Below are positions 52,697 through 60,653 of a stretch of DNA of 64,000 nucleotides, piece after piece (position 1 is the first letter of the stretch; each line of letters opens with the position of its first letter). Below the pieces are notes generated by a model, which was not told the origin of the DNA, ran no database searches, and saw only the letters and a program-made list of their open reading frames with translations. The DNA lies in the IMG/VR virus record IMGVR_UViG_3300041964_000029, positions 1 to 64,000 of that record; one strand, written 5' to 3'. The DNA is from a virus. Both the position numbers and the translations under genes were made by a program.

Positions 52697-53017
52697 ATGA
52701 AGTACATCACACCAGAATATTTAAGAACTTCCACAGATTTTATCATTGCTGTTTTTGATGCTCATTCAAAACCTGTAATTAAGTTTGAATCGCTTGAAAA
52801 TGAAAACTTTTCAATAGACACAATCAAAATTAGAATTAATTATAAAAATGGAATTTTCAAATTTGAATTTATCCATTCGATTAATGTTCATGTTGCAGCC
52901 AAATTTATTAATGAAAATGGTCTACATCAGTGGTTAATGCATGAAATGTTAAAGATTTCTGAGGAAGTCTATGATAAAGAAGTTAAAATGCTTAGAAATG
53001 TAGCTGAGAATTTATAA
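52697..53017 (+). CDS. Hypothetical protein
   Basis: 106 residues: YLRTSTDFIIAVFDAHSKPV, beta core, helical end (HQWLMHEMLKISEEVYDKEV). Two bases before the helicase gene. Unassigned. Confidence 0.5.
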   Translation: MKYITPEYLRTSTDFIIAVFDAHSKPVIKFESLENENFSIDTIKIRINYKNGIFKFEFIHSINVHVAAKFINENGLHQWLMHEMLKISEEVYDKEVKMLRNVAENL

Positions 53018-53019
53018 TT

Positions 53020-54423
53020 ATGATTCATCCATTAAGAGAATACCAGCAAGATCAATTAAACTTTATTACCAGGAATCATAATGAAAATGTCTGTATTCAA
53101 TCACCAACAGGTACAGGCAAGTCTAATGTTATCACTCACAGTACATTAAGACATATTGAAAATAATGATCGAGTGCTAATTATTGCACCTAAGCAAGAGC
53201 TATGTACAAACATAGCTAAAAATTTAAGCGATGTTGCTACGGTTGCTTATAGCGGTGTTTATCCAATATTGAATAAACCTGTTTTAGTTTCAACACCAGT
53301 AACAGCAAAAAAATATATTGAAACTTTTAAGCCTACACGTTTAATTATTGATGAATGTCATCATTCAGCAGCTAACAATCTGGATGATCTAATTTCTAAT
53401 TTGAAGATACCAACAGAAGGGTACACGGCAACACCAAATAGATTAGATGGTAGAGGCTTATACAAGTATTATAAAAAGCTTTATCAATCGCCTAGTATTG
53501 AATGGTTTATTAAAAACGGGTATCTTTCACCCTTCAAATTGATAGCGTCAAAAGCACCTCTATTTAATTCTTCATCTGGTGACAGCTTACAGGCTCAAGA
53601 AAGTGTCTTTTTGCCACAAGTGAAGGATTCTATCAAAGCTTGGCTAGATACTGCTAGAGGCTTAAAAACGCTGGTATTCTGCCCTACTATTTTTCATGCA
53701 GAAATTACGGCAAAAGAATTTCAAAACGCTGGTATTCGGTGCGCTGTTATCCATTCTAAAAACTCTCAGCACCGGATCGATGTTTTAGATCAGTTTAGAA
53801 ATGGGTTGATCGACGTTCTAATAAATGTTGAATTTTTTACCGAGGGTGTAGATCTTCCAGATTTACAATGTCTTTTGTTATTGCGTTTTAGCTTCTCCAC
53901 AGCTTTGTATCTACAGATGGTTGGTAGAGTCTTAAGATACCATGCGGGAAAAGTTGCACTGATTCTAGATTTTGCTAATAACTCTTATTATCATGGTGCT
54001 GTTGATGCACCTTTTGATTGGTCGCTAGATGGTGAAAGAGTAAGATTAAATTCAAACCATCAACAGCTACATAATCATTGTGTAGAATGCGATGCGTTAT
54101 TAATTCATAAGAAATTTCTGATAGCAGCCGTTAAAGTTTGTTGTATCAAATGTCATGCAGAAAACTATTTAACATTACCTAATGATGGAAACGGCAAAAA
54201 ATCAAAGCTATCAAATGTTTTTAACATTGAAGAATTACATCACTTAGAGGATACAACCATTACACAACTAACACGGATTATTTTTGCAAGCGATCGCAAA
54301 TACGACAGCAAACAAAAAAAGATAGCTGGTATCTGTGCAGTTAATATTGATAGTAATTTGAAACGAAAAGCGCTTAAAGTTGTGGGTATGACAGATAAAG
54401 AAATTAGTATTTACTTCGATTAA
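53020..54423 (+). CDS. SF2 DEAD/DEAH-type helicase
   Basis: 467 residues. Q-motif-like REYQQDQ, Walker A SPTGTGKS (28-35), DECH box (111-114), TATPNR motif III-like, and motif VI QMVGRVLRY (about 298). The C-terminal region has CVECDALL and CIKCHAENY, a four-cysteine zinc ribbon (about 350-380). Resembles RadD/SSL2-like phage helicases used in replication or recombination. CAGGAATCA lies inside the coding region near residue 17. Confidence 0.85.
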   Translation: MIHPLREYQQDQLNFITRNHNENVCIQSPTGTGKSNVITHSTLRHIENNDRVLIIAPKQELCTNIAKNLSDVATVAYSGVYPILNKPVLVSTPVTAKKYIETFKPTRLIIDECHHSAANNLDDLISNLKIPTEGYTATPNRLDGRGLYKYYKKLYQSPSIEWFIKNGYLSPFKLIASKAPLFNSSSGDSLQAQESVFLPQVKDSIKAWLDTARGLKTLVFCPTIFHAEITAKEFQNAGIRCAVIHSKNSQHRIDVLDQFRNGLIDVLINVEFFTEGVDLPDLQCLLLLRFSFSTALYLQMVGRVLRYHAGKVALILDFANNSYYHGAVDAPFDWSLDGERVRLNSNHQQLHNHCVECDALLIHKKFLIAAVKVCCIKCHAENYLTLPNDGNGKKSKLSNVFNIEELHHLEDTTITQLTRIIFASDRKYDSKQKKIAGICAVNIDSNLKRKALKVVGMTDKEISIYFD

Positions 54424-54428
54424 ATATA

Positions 54429-54449
54429 CACGTTTTAACGTGATATAAT
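54429..54449 (+). promoter_or_regulatory. Class II promoter
   Basis: CACGTTTTAACGTG (54429-54442) then A and TATAAT (54444-54449). Extended -10 as at 51326. Leader with GGAG before ATG 54473. Confidence 0.72.
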
Positions 54450-54472
54450 GATGGAAAGATGGAGAAAAAGAA

Positions 54473-54811
54473 ATGATTTTAAGTGAATTTATTCAACAGC
54501 AGCAAGACAATTTGCAGAAATATTCGGATGAGGTGCAACAGTTAGTAAAACAAGATCCGGCAAATTTTAGCAATTTAGATCTTGATTATTTTGATTGGTT
54601 TGAGAATTATTTAGTGTGGTTATCAGAAAAATCTAAAGAGTCTTTAAGAAAAGAAAAGAGCAAATCAACAATGGCAGAAAAAGTTGATAAAATATACAAG
54701 GCTACACTAGATCCGGTATTACGAGAAATCGGAATGAAAAGCTTAGAAAATGGTGGAGATATAGACATAATTTTAATGTCTATTGCCATCACTGAAACAT
54801 TTACAAATTAA
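54473..54811 (+). CDS. Hypothetical helical protein
   Basis: 112 residues, helical, acidic N-terminus (QQQDNLQKYSDEVQQLVKQD), palindrome-encoded SKESLR near 60. Downstream of a class II promoter. Unassigned. Confidence 0.5.
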   Translation: MILSEFIQQQQDNLQKYSDEVQQLVKQDPANFSNLDLDYFDWFENYLVWLSEKSKESLRKEKSKSTMAEKVDKIYKATLDPVLREIGMKSLENGGDIDIILMSIAITETFTN

Positions 54812-54824
54812 AGAGGAAAAATCA

Positions 54825-55181
54825 ATGCTCATCCATTTAGTTAAAACTACAGAAGAATTTTTTAATGGTGTTTGGGAATATAATAAAACATCAGAAATTA
54901 GAAAAAATGATCGTAATTATCAAGTTGGGAACATCCTACTACAACAGGAATACAATACAGCAGAAAGAGCATTAACAGGTAGATTTGTACTGAGCCATAT
55001 TACATATGTATTAACGGCTGAACAATATTCAGAGGGACTAAAAGAAGGTTATTGTATGTTGTCTCTAAATACATTCTTAAAATATCAATCAGTACGTCCG
55101 TTAAAAATTCATCTGATACAGAATTACGGCTGCTTAGTGCAGGTAGATGAAAACAAATACATAGATATACAAGAGTTATAA
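54825..55181 (+). CDS. DUF3850 / ASCH-like domain protein
   Basis: 118 residues from ATG 54825 (AGAGG 9 bases upstream). FFNGVWEYNKTSEIRKNDRN followed by YQVGNILLQQEY and RFVLSHITYVL, LKEGYCMLSL match DUF3850: K-T-x-E-I-R-K-N-D-R, V-G-D-like, I-T-Y, G-Y-x-x-L. ASCH-related folds bind RNA or modified nucleosides. Role here unknown. Confidence 0.7.
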   Translation: MLIHLVKTTEEFFNGVWEYNKTSEIRKNDRNYQVGNILLQQEYNTAERALTGRFVLSHITYVLTAEQYSEGLKEGYCMLSLNTFLKYQSVRPLKIHLIQNYGCLVQVDENKYIDIQEL

Positions 55182-55230
55182 TTAAAGAGTCTTTAACGTT
55201 TCCATCTTCTACACTTTACCAGGAATCACA

Positions 55231-57114
55231 ATGGTTACAGATTTCAGATCATTAGCAAAGATTGAGAAGGGTAGAGTCTACATTGATCATACAAAATTAG
55301 ATATTTTTGATTATGTAGATGAAGATTATTCAGGATGGAAACCAACCAATCAATCGTTTCCACCTTATGAGGATCTGATCATAGGAGAATTAGATATTGA
55401 AACCACTGGACTAGATCCTAATACCTGTCAGATTACTATGATCGGTATATGGATTCATGGTAAAGGCATAGATGAGATAATTACTATTATGCCAAATGTT
55501 AATAATGATGATAGTGTAAATGATAACTATGAAACACATTTAGTTAATCTACTTGCAGAAACTTGCACTAGATACGAAATAGATATATTAACTGCTTACA
55601 ATGGTTATAATTTTGATTTCAAATTTATTTATCGTAGATGCCAGTTATTAGACATTTCAACAAACTTTTATATTGATGATTTTTATACTATATTAAGAAA
55701 TACAAGTATAAATGGTCAACCATTAGAATTTTATCAACCTAAGCATAAAAAAATGCAGTTGATAGACACTTATTGCTTAGTAGTTCAGGATGATTATGTT
55801 ACTCGAAAACTCAACAGCTACAGCCTAAAAAATGTACCTGTAGAATGGGGCATGAGAAAACCATCTGAACGTAAAACATTAACGAATGATGAAATACAAA
55901 AATGTTGGATCACTAGAGATTTTGATACTTTAGAAGATTATCTGATTGATGACTTAAAAGATCTAAAGTCATTAACTGATCGGCTATTACCTAATTATTA
56001 TTATCAACGTGAGCTAATGCCTAAGCTCACGTTGCAGAATTTAACTAATTGGGGTAACGGTACAAAATGGAATTATATCTTACGTGAGTACTACGGCAAA
56101 AATAAGGCTGTAGCAGATGATAAGCTAAGTTTTGATGGTGGATATACAAATGGATATGCAGGACTCTTTAAGGACGTATCAAAGGGTGATGTAACATCAC
56201 TTTACCCTTATATCATGCTGACTTACGGCATCTGTTCTTATAAAGATGCTGAAAAGATTTTATTAAAGATTCTTTATTACTTACGTGATGGTAGAATCAC
56301 ACAAAAAGCATTAGGTGAATTAGGTGATCTAATTGCAAAAGGCAAAGATGGTTATATGAAGGTGATGATCAATAGTGGGTATGGTGGTTTAGGTACTCAG
56401 AATAAAGAGTATAACGATTATATCGCAGCAGCCGCTATTCCTGCTTATGGAAGACAAATAGCACAATATTTAGAGAGAATTATTGCTGAATTAGGTGGAA
56501 AGATAATAGAAACGGATACAGATGGGATTATTTATACAACTGGATCTAAAGATGGGAATAAAGCCTTACATGATTCTTTAAAAGCCTATCTACCTAAAGA
56601 TATGGAATTTAAGTACGAATGGGCAAAAAAAGCGATATGGATTCCTGAAGCTTCAAAGAATAGTGAAGAGGGACAAAAAAAGAATTACATCATGTTCAAC
56701 TATGATGGAACATGGAAGGCTAAAGGTAAATTTGTAAAACGTGATAGAAGTTTTTTAGAAAGAAATCTGCAAGGTGAATTAATTAATTTATGGTTAGATT
56801 CTCCAACAGCCGCTAAGAAATATCTCAAAGATATTAGAAGACAAATATCATTAGGATTATATCCGGTTGAGAAATTACAAATTACCAGATTGGTAAAAAA
56901 GAGCGAAGTAAAAATGCCCTTATATGGTTTTTGCTGTGGAGAAAAACACACATTTTGGATGTATCAAAACGGTCTTAAAGGTGTTCGTCCACCTAAGCCT
57001 AACTATCTGCCAACTAATAAAGAAAAATATTCATGTATGTATTATTTAGAATTAGTTGATAAGTTATTAGAAGTGTTGCCATCGCAAGTTAAAGAGTCTT
57101 TAGGAGTTATCTAA
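55231..57114 (+). CDS. Family B DNA polymerase with 3'-5' exonuclease
   Basis: 627 residues. Exo I LDIETTGLD (D55, E57), Exo II NGYNFDFK (124-131), Exo III Y237-x3-D241. Polymerase motif A GDVTSLYPYI (D320), motif B KVMINSGYGG (K377-N381), motif C ETDTDG (D429, D431). All key residues are present, but the enzyme is short, and the span between motifs A and B is only about 57 residues. Ends in palindrome-encoded VKESLGVI. Ribosome site is the CAGGAATCA motif. Confidence 0.88.
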   Translation: MVTDFRSLAKIEKGRVYIDHTKLDIFDYVDEDYSGWKPTNQSFPPYEDLIIGELDIETTGLDPNTCQITMIGIWIHGKGIDEIITIMPNVNNDDSVNDNYETHLVNLLAETCTRYEIDILTAYNGYNFDFKFIYRRCQLLDISTNFYIDDFYTILRNTSINGQPLEFYQPKHKKMQLIDTYCLVVQDDYVTRKLNSYSLKNVPVEWGMRKPSERKTLTNDEIQKCWITRDFDTLEDYLIDDLKDLKSLTDRLLPNYYYQRELMPKLTLQNLTNWGNGTKWNYILREYYGKNKAVADDKLSFDGGYTNGYAGLFKDVSKGDVTSLYPYIMLTYGICSYKDAEKILLKILYYLRDGRITQKALGELGDLIAKGKDGYMKVMINSGYGGLGTQNKEYNDYIAAAAIPAYGRQIAQYLERIIAELGGKIIETDTDGIIYTTGSKDGNKALHDSLKAYLPKDMEFKYEWAKKAIWIPEASKNSEEGQKKNYIMFNYDGTWKAKGKFVKRDRSFLERNLQGELINLWLDSPTAAKKYLKDIRRQISLGLYPVEKLQITRLVKKSEVKMPLYGFCCGEKHTFWMYQNGLKGVRPPKPNYLPTNKEKYSCMYYLELVDKLLEVLPSQVKESLGVI

Positions 57115-57115
57115 A

Positions 57116-57298
57116 ATGTTAAAAACGGTTCAATATCTTGAAATGATTGTAATTATGGAAAACAATCATCCTATTGGTTACATGAAAGAGGGATCGACTA
57201 TAGCAGATGTTGAAAAGTTAATTAAAAGATTGGAAAAGAATGTTTTATTAAAAGGTTCAATTCAATATTGGTATAAAAGCGTACCTATCATTAATTAA
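57116..57298 (+). CDS. Hypothetical protein
   Basis: 60 residues (QYLEMIVIMENNHPIGYMKE then a helix TIADVEKLIKRLEKNVLL). Starts 1 base after the polymerase stop; the same GGAGTTATCTAAAATG leader precedes this gene and the next, a local duplication with the palindrome. The stop TAA is part of palindrome 57295. Confidence 0.5.
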   Translation: MLKTVQYLEMIVIMENNHPIGYMKEGSTIADVEKLIKRLEKNVLLKGSIQYWYKSVPIIN

Positions 57299-57321
57299 AG
57301 AGTCTTTAGGAGTTATCTAAA

Positions 57322-58215
57322 ATGCTGTTACACGGTGATTGCTTGCAACTATTGAAGGATATTGAAGATCATTCAATTGACATGATTCTGGCTGATCTTC
57401 CATACGATACAACCGCTTGTGAATGGGATTATATGATTCCATTTAGTCTATTGTGGCAACAGTATAAACGGGTTGCTAAGGTTAATGCACCTATAGTATT
57501 AACAGCTTCTCAACCTTTTACTACAAAATTAATTGCTAGCAATATTGAAAACTTCAAACATAGTTGGATATGGAATAAAAAAGCAACTGGCAATATTTTT
57601 TTAGCAGAATCGCAACCATTAAAAATACATGAAGATATTTGTGTTTTTGCTTATGGAAAATGTAACTACTATCCGATTAAAGAACCTAGAACTGATAACA
57701 AAAAGCGTTCTAAATGTTATGGGAATGGCATGGCATCCACTAATAAATATGTGCCAAATAAAAATGCCGATGTTGTTTATGAATATGAAGATAGATACCC
57801 TACAACTATTTTACAGTTTAGTAATGCTGTTAAAAGGAATTTAATACATCCTACACAAAAACCCGTTGAACTGTTTGAGTATTTAATTAACACCTATTCA
57901 AAAAAGAATGATTTAGTTTTAGATAATGTTATAGGTAGCGGTACAACGGCTATTGCAGCCATTAACACCGGACGACGATGGATTGGTATTGAGAAGGATT
58001 TGATCATGTATGGTAAGGCTTTTAACCGCATATACAGACACTTAAAAGACAATAAAGAAATGATTGAAAAACTTAACTATACGCCAACTGTTCAATTTGC
58101 AGAAGCTAAAAGAAGACATAAGATGTTAATGAGATATAAACAAATGCATGAAGCTGGTGAAACAATACCGGATAGAGTTTTAAGCCTATTAAAAACTGAT
58201 AGATTGATCACTTAA
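57322..58215 (+). CDS. DNA methyltransferase, DLPY-type (beta-class order)
   Basis: 297 residues. Catalytic motif IV ADLPYDTTACEWD (25-37) precedes motif I LDNVIGSGTT (about 200-209), the beta-class order; PTQKPVELFEYLI is motif X. Likely methylates N6-adenine or N4-cytosine. Motif I has DNVIGSG where DPFxGSG is usual. The C-terminal extension (RYKQMHEAGETIPDRVLSLL) recurs in the unrelated protein at 33591-34025. The stop TAA is part of palindrome 58212. Confidence 0.82.
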   Translation: MLLHGDCLQLLKDIEDHSIDMILADLPYDTTACEWDYMIPFSLLWQQYKRVAKVNAPIVLTASQPFTTKLIASNIENFKHSWIWNKKATGNIFLAESQPLKIHEDICVFAYGKCNYYPIKEPRTDNKKRSKCYGNGMASTNKYVPNKNADVVYEYEDRYPTTILQFSNAVKRNLIHPTQKPVELFEYLINTYSKKNDLVLDNVIGSGTTAIAAINTGRRWIGIEKDLIMYGKAFNRIYRHLKDNKEMIEKLNYTPTVQFAEAKRRHKMLMRYKQMHEAGETIPDRVLSLLKTDRLIT

Positions 58216-58271
58216 AGACTCTTTAACAGTCTATCAAGCAAACTTTCAAACACACAAATTTAACAGGAATC

Positions 58272-58556
58272 ATGAGCAAAAATTACATCGTACCAGCTTC
58301 AAAAAATCAAATTTCTGATGATCAAATTGTTTCTAAAAAGAAGGGTTACATAGTTAAAAAGTATTTGAAAGATGATCAAATAACTATGTATTTGAATTTT
58401 ATTTTAAGTGAATTTCAATATGTTTTAGATGATGATTGTGTTCATGATTCAGAGCGCGAAGCTAATAAACACAGGTTAGATCACAGACCATTAGAGACAA
58501 TTGAATATAGTTTAACTATTGAATTTTTTGATGGTTCAATAATGGCAATAAACTAA
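58272..58556 (+). CDS. Hypothetical protein
   Basis: 94 residues, mixed alpha/beta, starts 0-1 bases after CAGGAATC (the motif overlaps the ATG). QITMYLNFILSEFQYVLDDD then PLETIEYSLTIEFFDGSIMA. Last gene of the replication arm. Confidence 0.5.
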   Translation: MSKNYIVPASKNQISDDQIVSKKKGYIVKKYLKDDQITMYLNFILSEFQYVLDDDCVHDSEREANKHRLDHRPLETIEYSLTIEFFDGSIMAIN

Positions 58557-58560
58557 AAAC

Positions 58561-58605
58561 AAAAAGCCTTAGTACAATGGTAAAATAAAGTATTAAGGCT
58601 TTTTT
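58561..58605 (+). terminator. Intrinsic terminator abutting the next start codon
   Basis: AAAAAGCCTTAGTAC / GTATTAAGGCTTTTTT stem with one mismatch and a 14-base loop, then GT and the ATG at 58608. Ends replication transcripts. The tail gene starts 2 bases after the U run with no ribosome site. Confidence 0.82.
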
Positions 58606-58607
58606 GT

Positions 58608-60641
58608 ATGGCTCTTTTAGATCTATCAGTTAAAAATTTTACGCTACATATCGGTGATTTTGAGATCACCGATTTTTTAACTGCTTTCACTATTTCACAT
58701 CCCAATAGTGAAATTAATCAACAGCTTTTTTGGTCTGGGACTTTTGAATTGGCTGTAACTGATAAAGTTTTTAGACAATCTTCAATCTTATCAGAAAGTG
58801 ATTTTTCTGAAGTTGCTTCACCTTTACGTTGGCGTAGGGGATTGCAAACAGTGACATTAACAATTGATGGGTATTTGTTTCCACCTCTGTTAATTGCTGA
58901 TTATGTTTACGAAAATAGAATTGCTAAAGGCTCTTTAACACAATTAAATGATTTATTGTCATTTAGCAGACAGGGTAAAGAAATAGAGGGAACTGCATTC
59001 ACATTAGGACAACCGATCGCAGATGTAATTAATTCTTTATTTTTAGAAGCTGGTAAAGTTACAACGGTTGCACACGGTACAGTAGTAGTGGCTGATCAGT
59101 CTAAAATTTCGCCTCTACCAGCTTTAACAGGTGTTTTAACTACAAAGCTAACAACTGATAATCCTATCGCTTTAGCGCAAAATTTGGCAGTAACCAATTG
59201 GCATTGGGTATCAATAGCATTAGATGGAAAATTAACGCTGGTAGAACGTCCTGAATATGGTACACCTATTCTGAGAAGGGCATTCAGTGAAATTAACATA
59301 AAACCATTAACTGATAATATCCATTTTGCTGCTGATCAAGTTGTTGTAACTGGTAGTAGGGAAGAGGCTAAAAAAGCGGAAGATGCTCCTCCGGTAATAG
59401 AGGAAAATGATGATTTTAATGAAGATGGAAAACCGAGAAAAGTTAGAACAGAAACTATAGAAACTATTGGATCTGTTTTTGCTGATCTTAAACCTGGTGA
59501 TGAAACACCATATACTACAGGTGTTAAAACTGTTTTTTATAGATATGCAGGACGATCAAATGATTCTGCATTTAACCCTAACTTATATGTAAATTTATCA
59601 GGTGAAGCAAATTATGAATGCAACCAATATCCAAGTGTGAATAGTGCAGGTATTGGTGATGTTATTCAAACTATTACAGTAGATGAAATCATAGTTGGTA
59701 AATTATTCAAGGATGATTTACCTGAACCAAATGAAGTTCCACCTTTACCAACAACAGGTAAATTGACTAAAGTTACACACGGTACAATATCACCAGCAGC
59801 CGTAAATATTCCGACTAGATTATTGGGTTTTATTATTGGTAATATTAGTATAGAAACACCAACAAAAAAAGTTTCGTTTGTTCCATACGGATCAAAATTT
59901 TCTGATGTTGATGTTGATTTGAATCGTAAAATTCAATTAACACTAGAAAGATCTGAAACATTAAGATCTTCAAATAATACTACCTCTGTTATCGAATCTA
60001 TTAAAGACCCTTTAACAGGTAAAGCATTAAAGCTTGAAGATAGAGTTAAAGCAGAAGATCAACAGAAAGCACCATTAATTGATTATGAAACAGTACCAAT
60101 TAGAGGACAATATGACTTAGTACCAAATGGGTACAATACATTTTTGCCGCAAACTTATACAGAAGACTTTGGCTTTTTACCGGATGATTCCCTTGCATAT
60201 CCATTAGCTAGAAAGATCGCTATTCGTGAGTTTGCCAGAAGAGATGCAAAACAATTTTTTATGGAGATGCCTAGAGAATGGGCTACTTTAGGTTTTCCAT
60301 TTTTTCCCATCTTTGATCTACATGATGGTAGAAGACTTGTAGAAAATCCCATTATTACCATGTCTAAAAGACAGATGGTTTTTAGCTTCACAGGTGAGAA
60401 GTTAGGTGATATAGAATCTGTGATAGAAGCTGATCCGATTATGCCTTATATGCCTGTAGAAGGGCTGAACATCTATATAACGAACAATCTATCGTTAGCG
60501 ACTGGATCACCTGTTACAAGCCAAATTTTGGCTATTGGTGGTAATCCTCCATATAGCTTTAGTGCTGATTCCTTGCCAGATGGCTTGAGTATTTCACCAG
60601 ATGGATTAATTACAGGTGTTCCATCTGTTGCTATCGCTTAA
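58608..60641 (+). CDS. Putative tail hub / baseplate protein, C-terminal Ig-like domain cut by a palindrome
   Basis: 677 residues. N-terminal 250 read like a phage tail hub (FTLHIGDFEITDFLTAFTIS; AQNLAVTNWHWVSIALDGKL), then an acidic linker, beta domains and RKIAIREFARRDAKQFFMEM. The last 40 residues start a putative Ig (He_PIG) domain: NPPYSFSADSLPDGLSISPD and GLITGVPS. The stop TAA is the TAA of palindrome 60638-60652. The remainder of the domain is the start of the next ORF in the same frame. Confidence 0.65.
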   Translation: MALLDLSVKNFTLHIGDFEITDFLTAFTISHPNSEINQQLFWSGTFELAVTDKVFRQSSILSESDFSEVASPLRWRRGLQTVTLTIDGYLFPPLLIADYVYENRIAKGSLTQLNDLLSFSRQGKEIEGTAFTLGQPIADVINSLFLEAGKVTTVAHGTVVVADQSKISPLPALTGVLTTKLTTDNPIALAQNLAVTNWHWVSIALDGKLTLVERPEYGTPILRRAFSEINIKPLTDNIHFAADQVVVTGSREEAKKAEDAPPVIEENDDFNEDGKPRKVRTETIETIGSVFADLKPGDETPYTTGVKTVFYRYAGRSNDSAFNPNLYVNLSGEANYECNQYPSVNSAGIGDVIQTITVDEIIVGKLFKDDLPEPNEVPPLPTTGKLTKVTHGTISPAAVNIPTRLLGFIIGNISIETPTKKVSFVPYGSKFSDVDVDLNRKIQLTLERSETLRSSNNTTSVIESIKDPLTGKALKLEDRVKAEDQQKAPLIDYETVPIRGQYDLVPNGYNTFLPQTYTEDFGFLPDDSLAYPLARKIAIREFARRDAKQFFMEMPREWATLGFPFFPIFDLHDGRRLVENPIITMSKRQMVFSFTGEKLGDIESVIEADPIMPYMPVEGLNIYITNNLSLATGSPVTSQILAIGGNPPYSFSADSLPDGLSISPDGLITGVPSVAIA

Positions 60642-60653
60642 AGAGTCTTTAAG

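Larger units (their letters stand above)
8157..54297. repeat. HIP1 octamer GCGATCGC (about 16 copies)
   Basis: Seen at 8157, 13607, 17889 and near 23757, 24142, 25450, 26674, 29424, 32241, 33798, 38115, 40189, 43632, 48099, 51149, 54290. HIP1 is the hallmark over-represented octamer of many cyanobacterial genomes, so this points to the host group. Confidence 0.85.
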
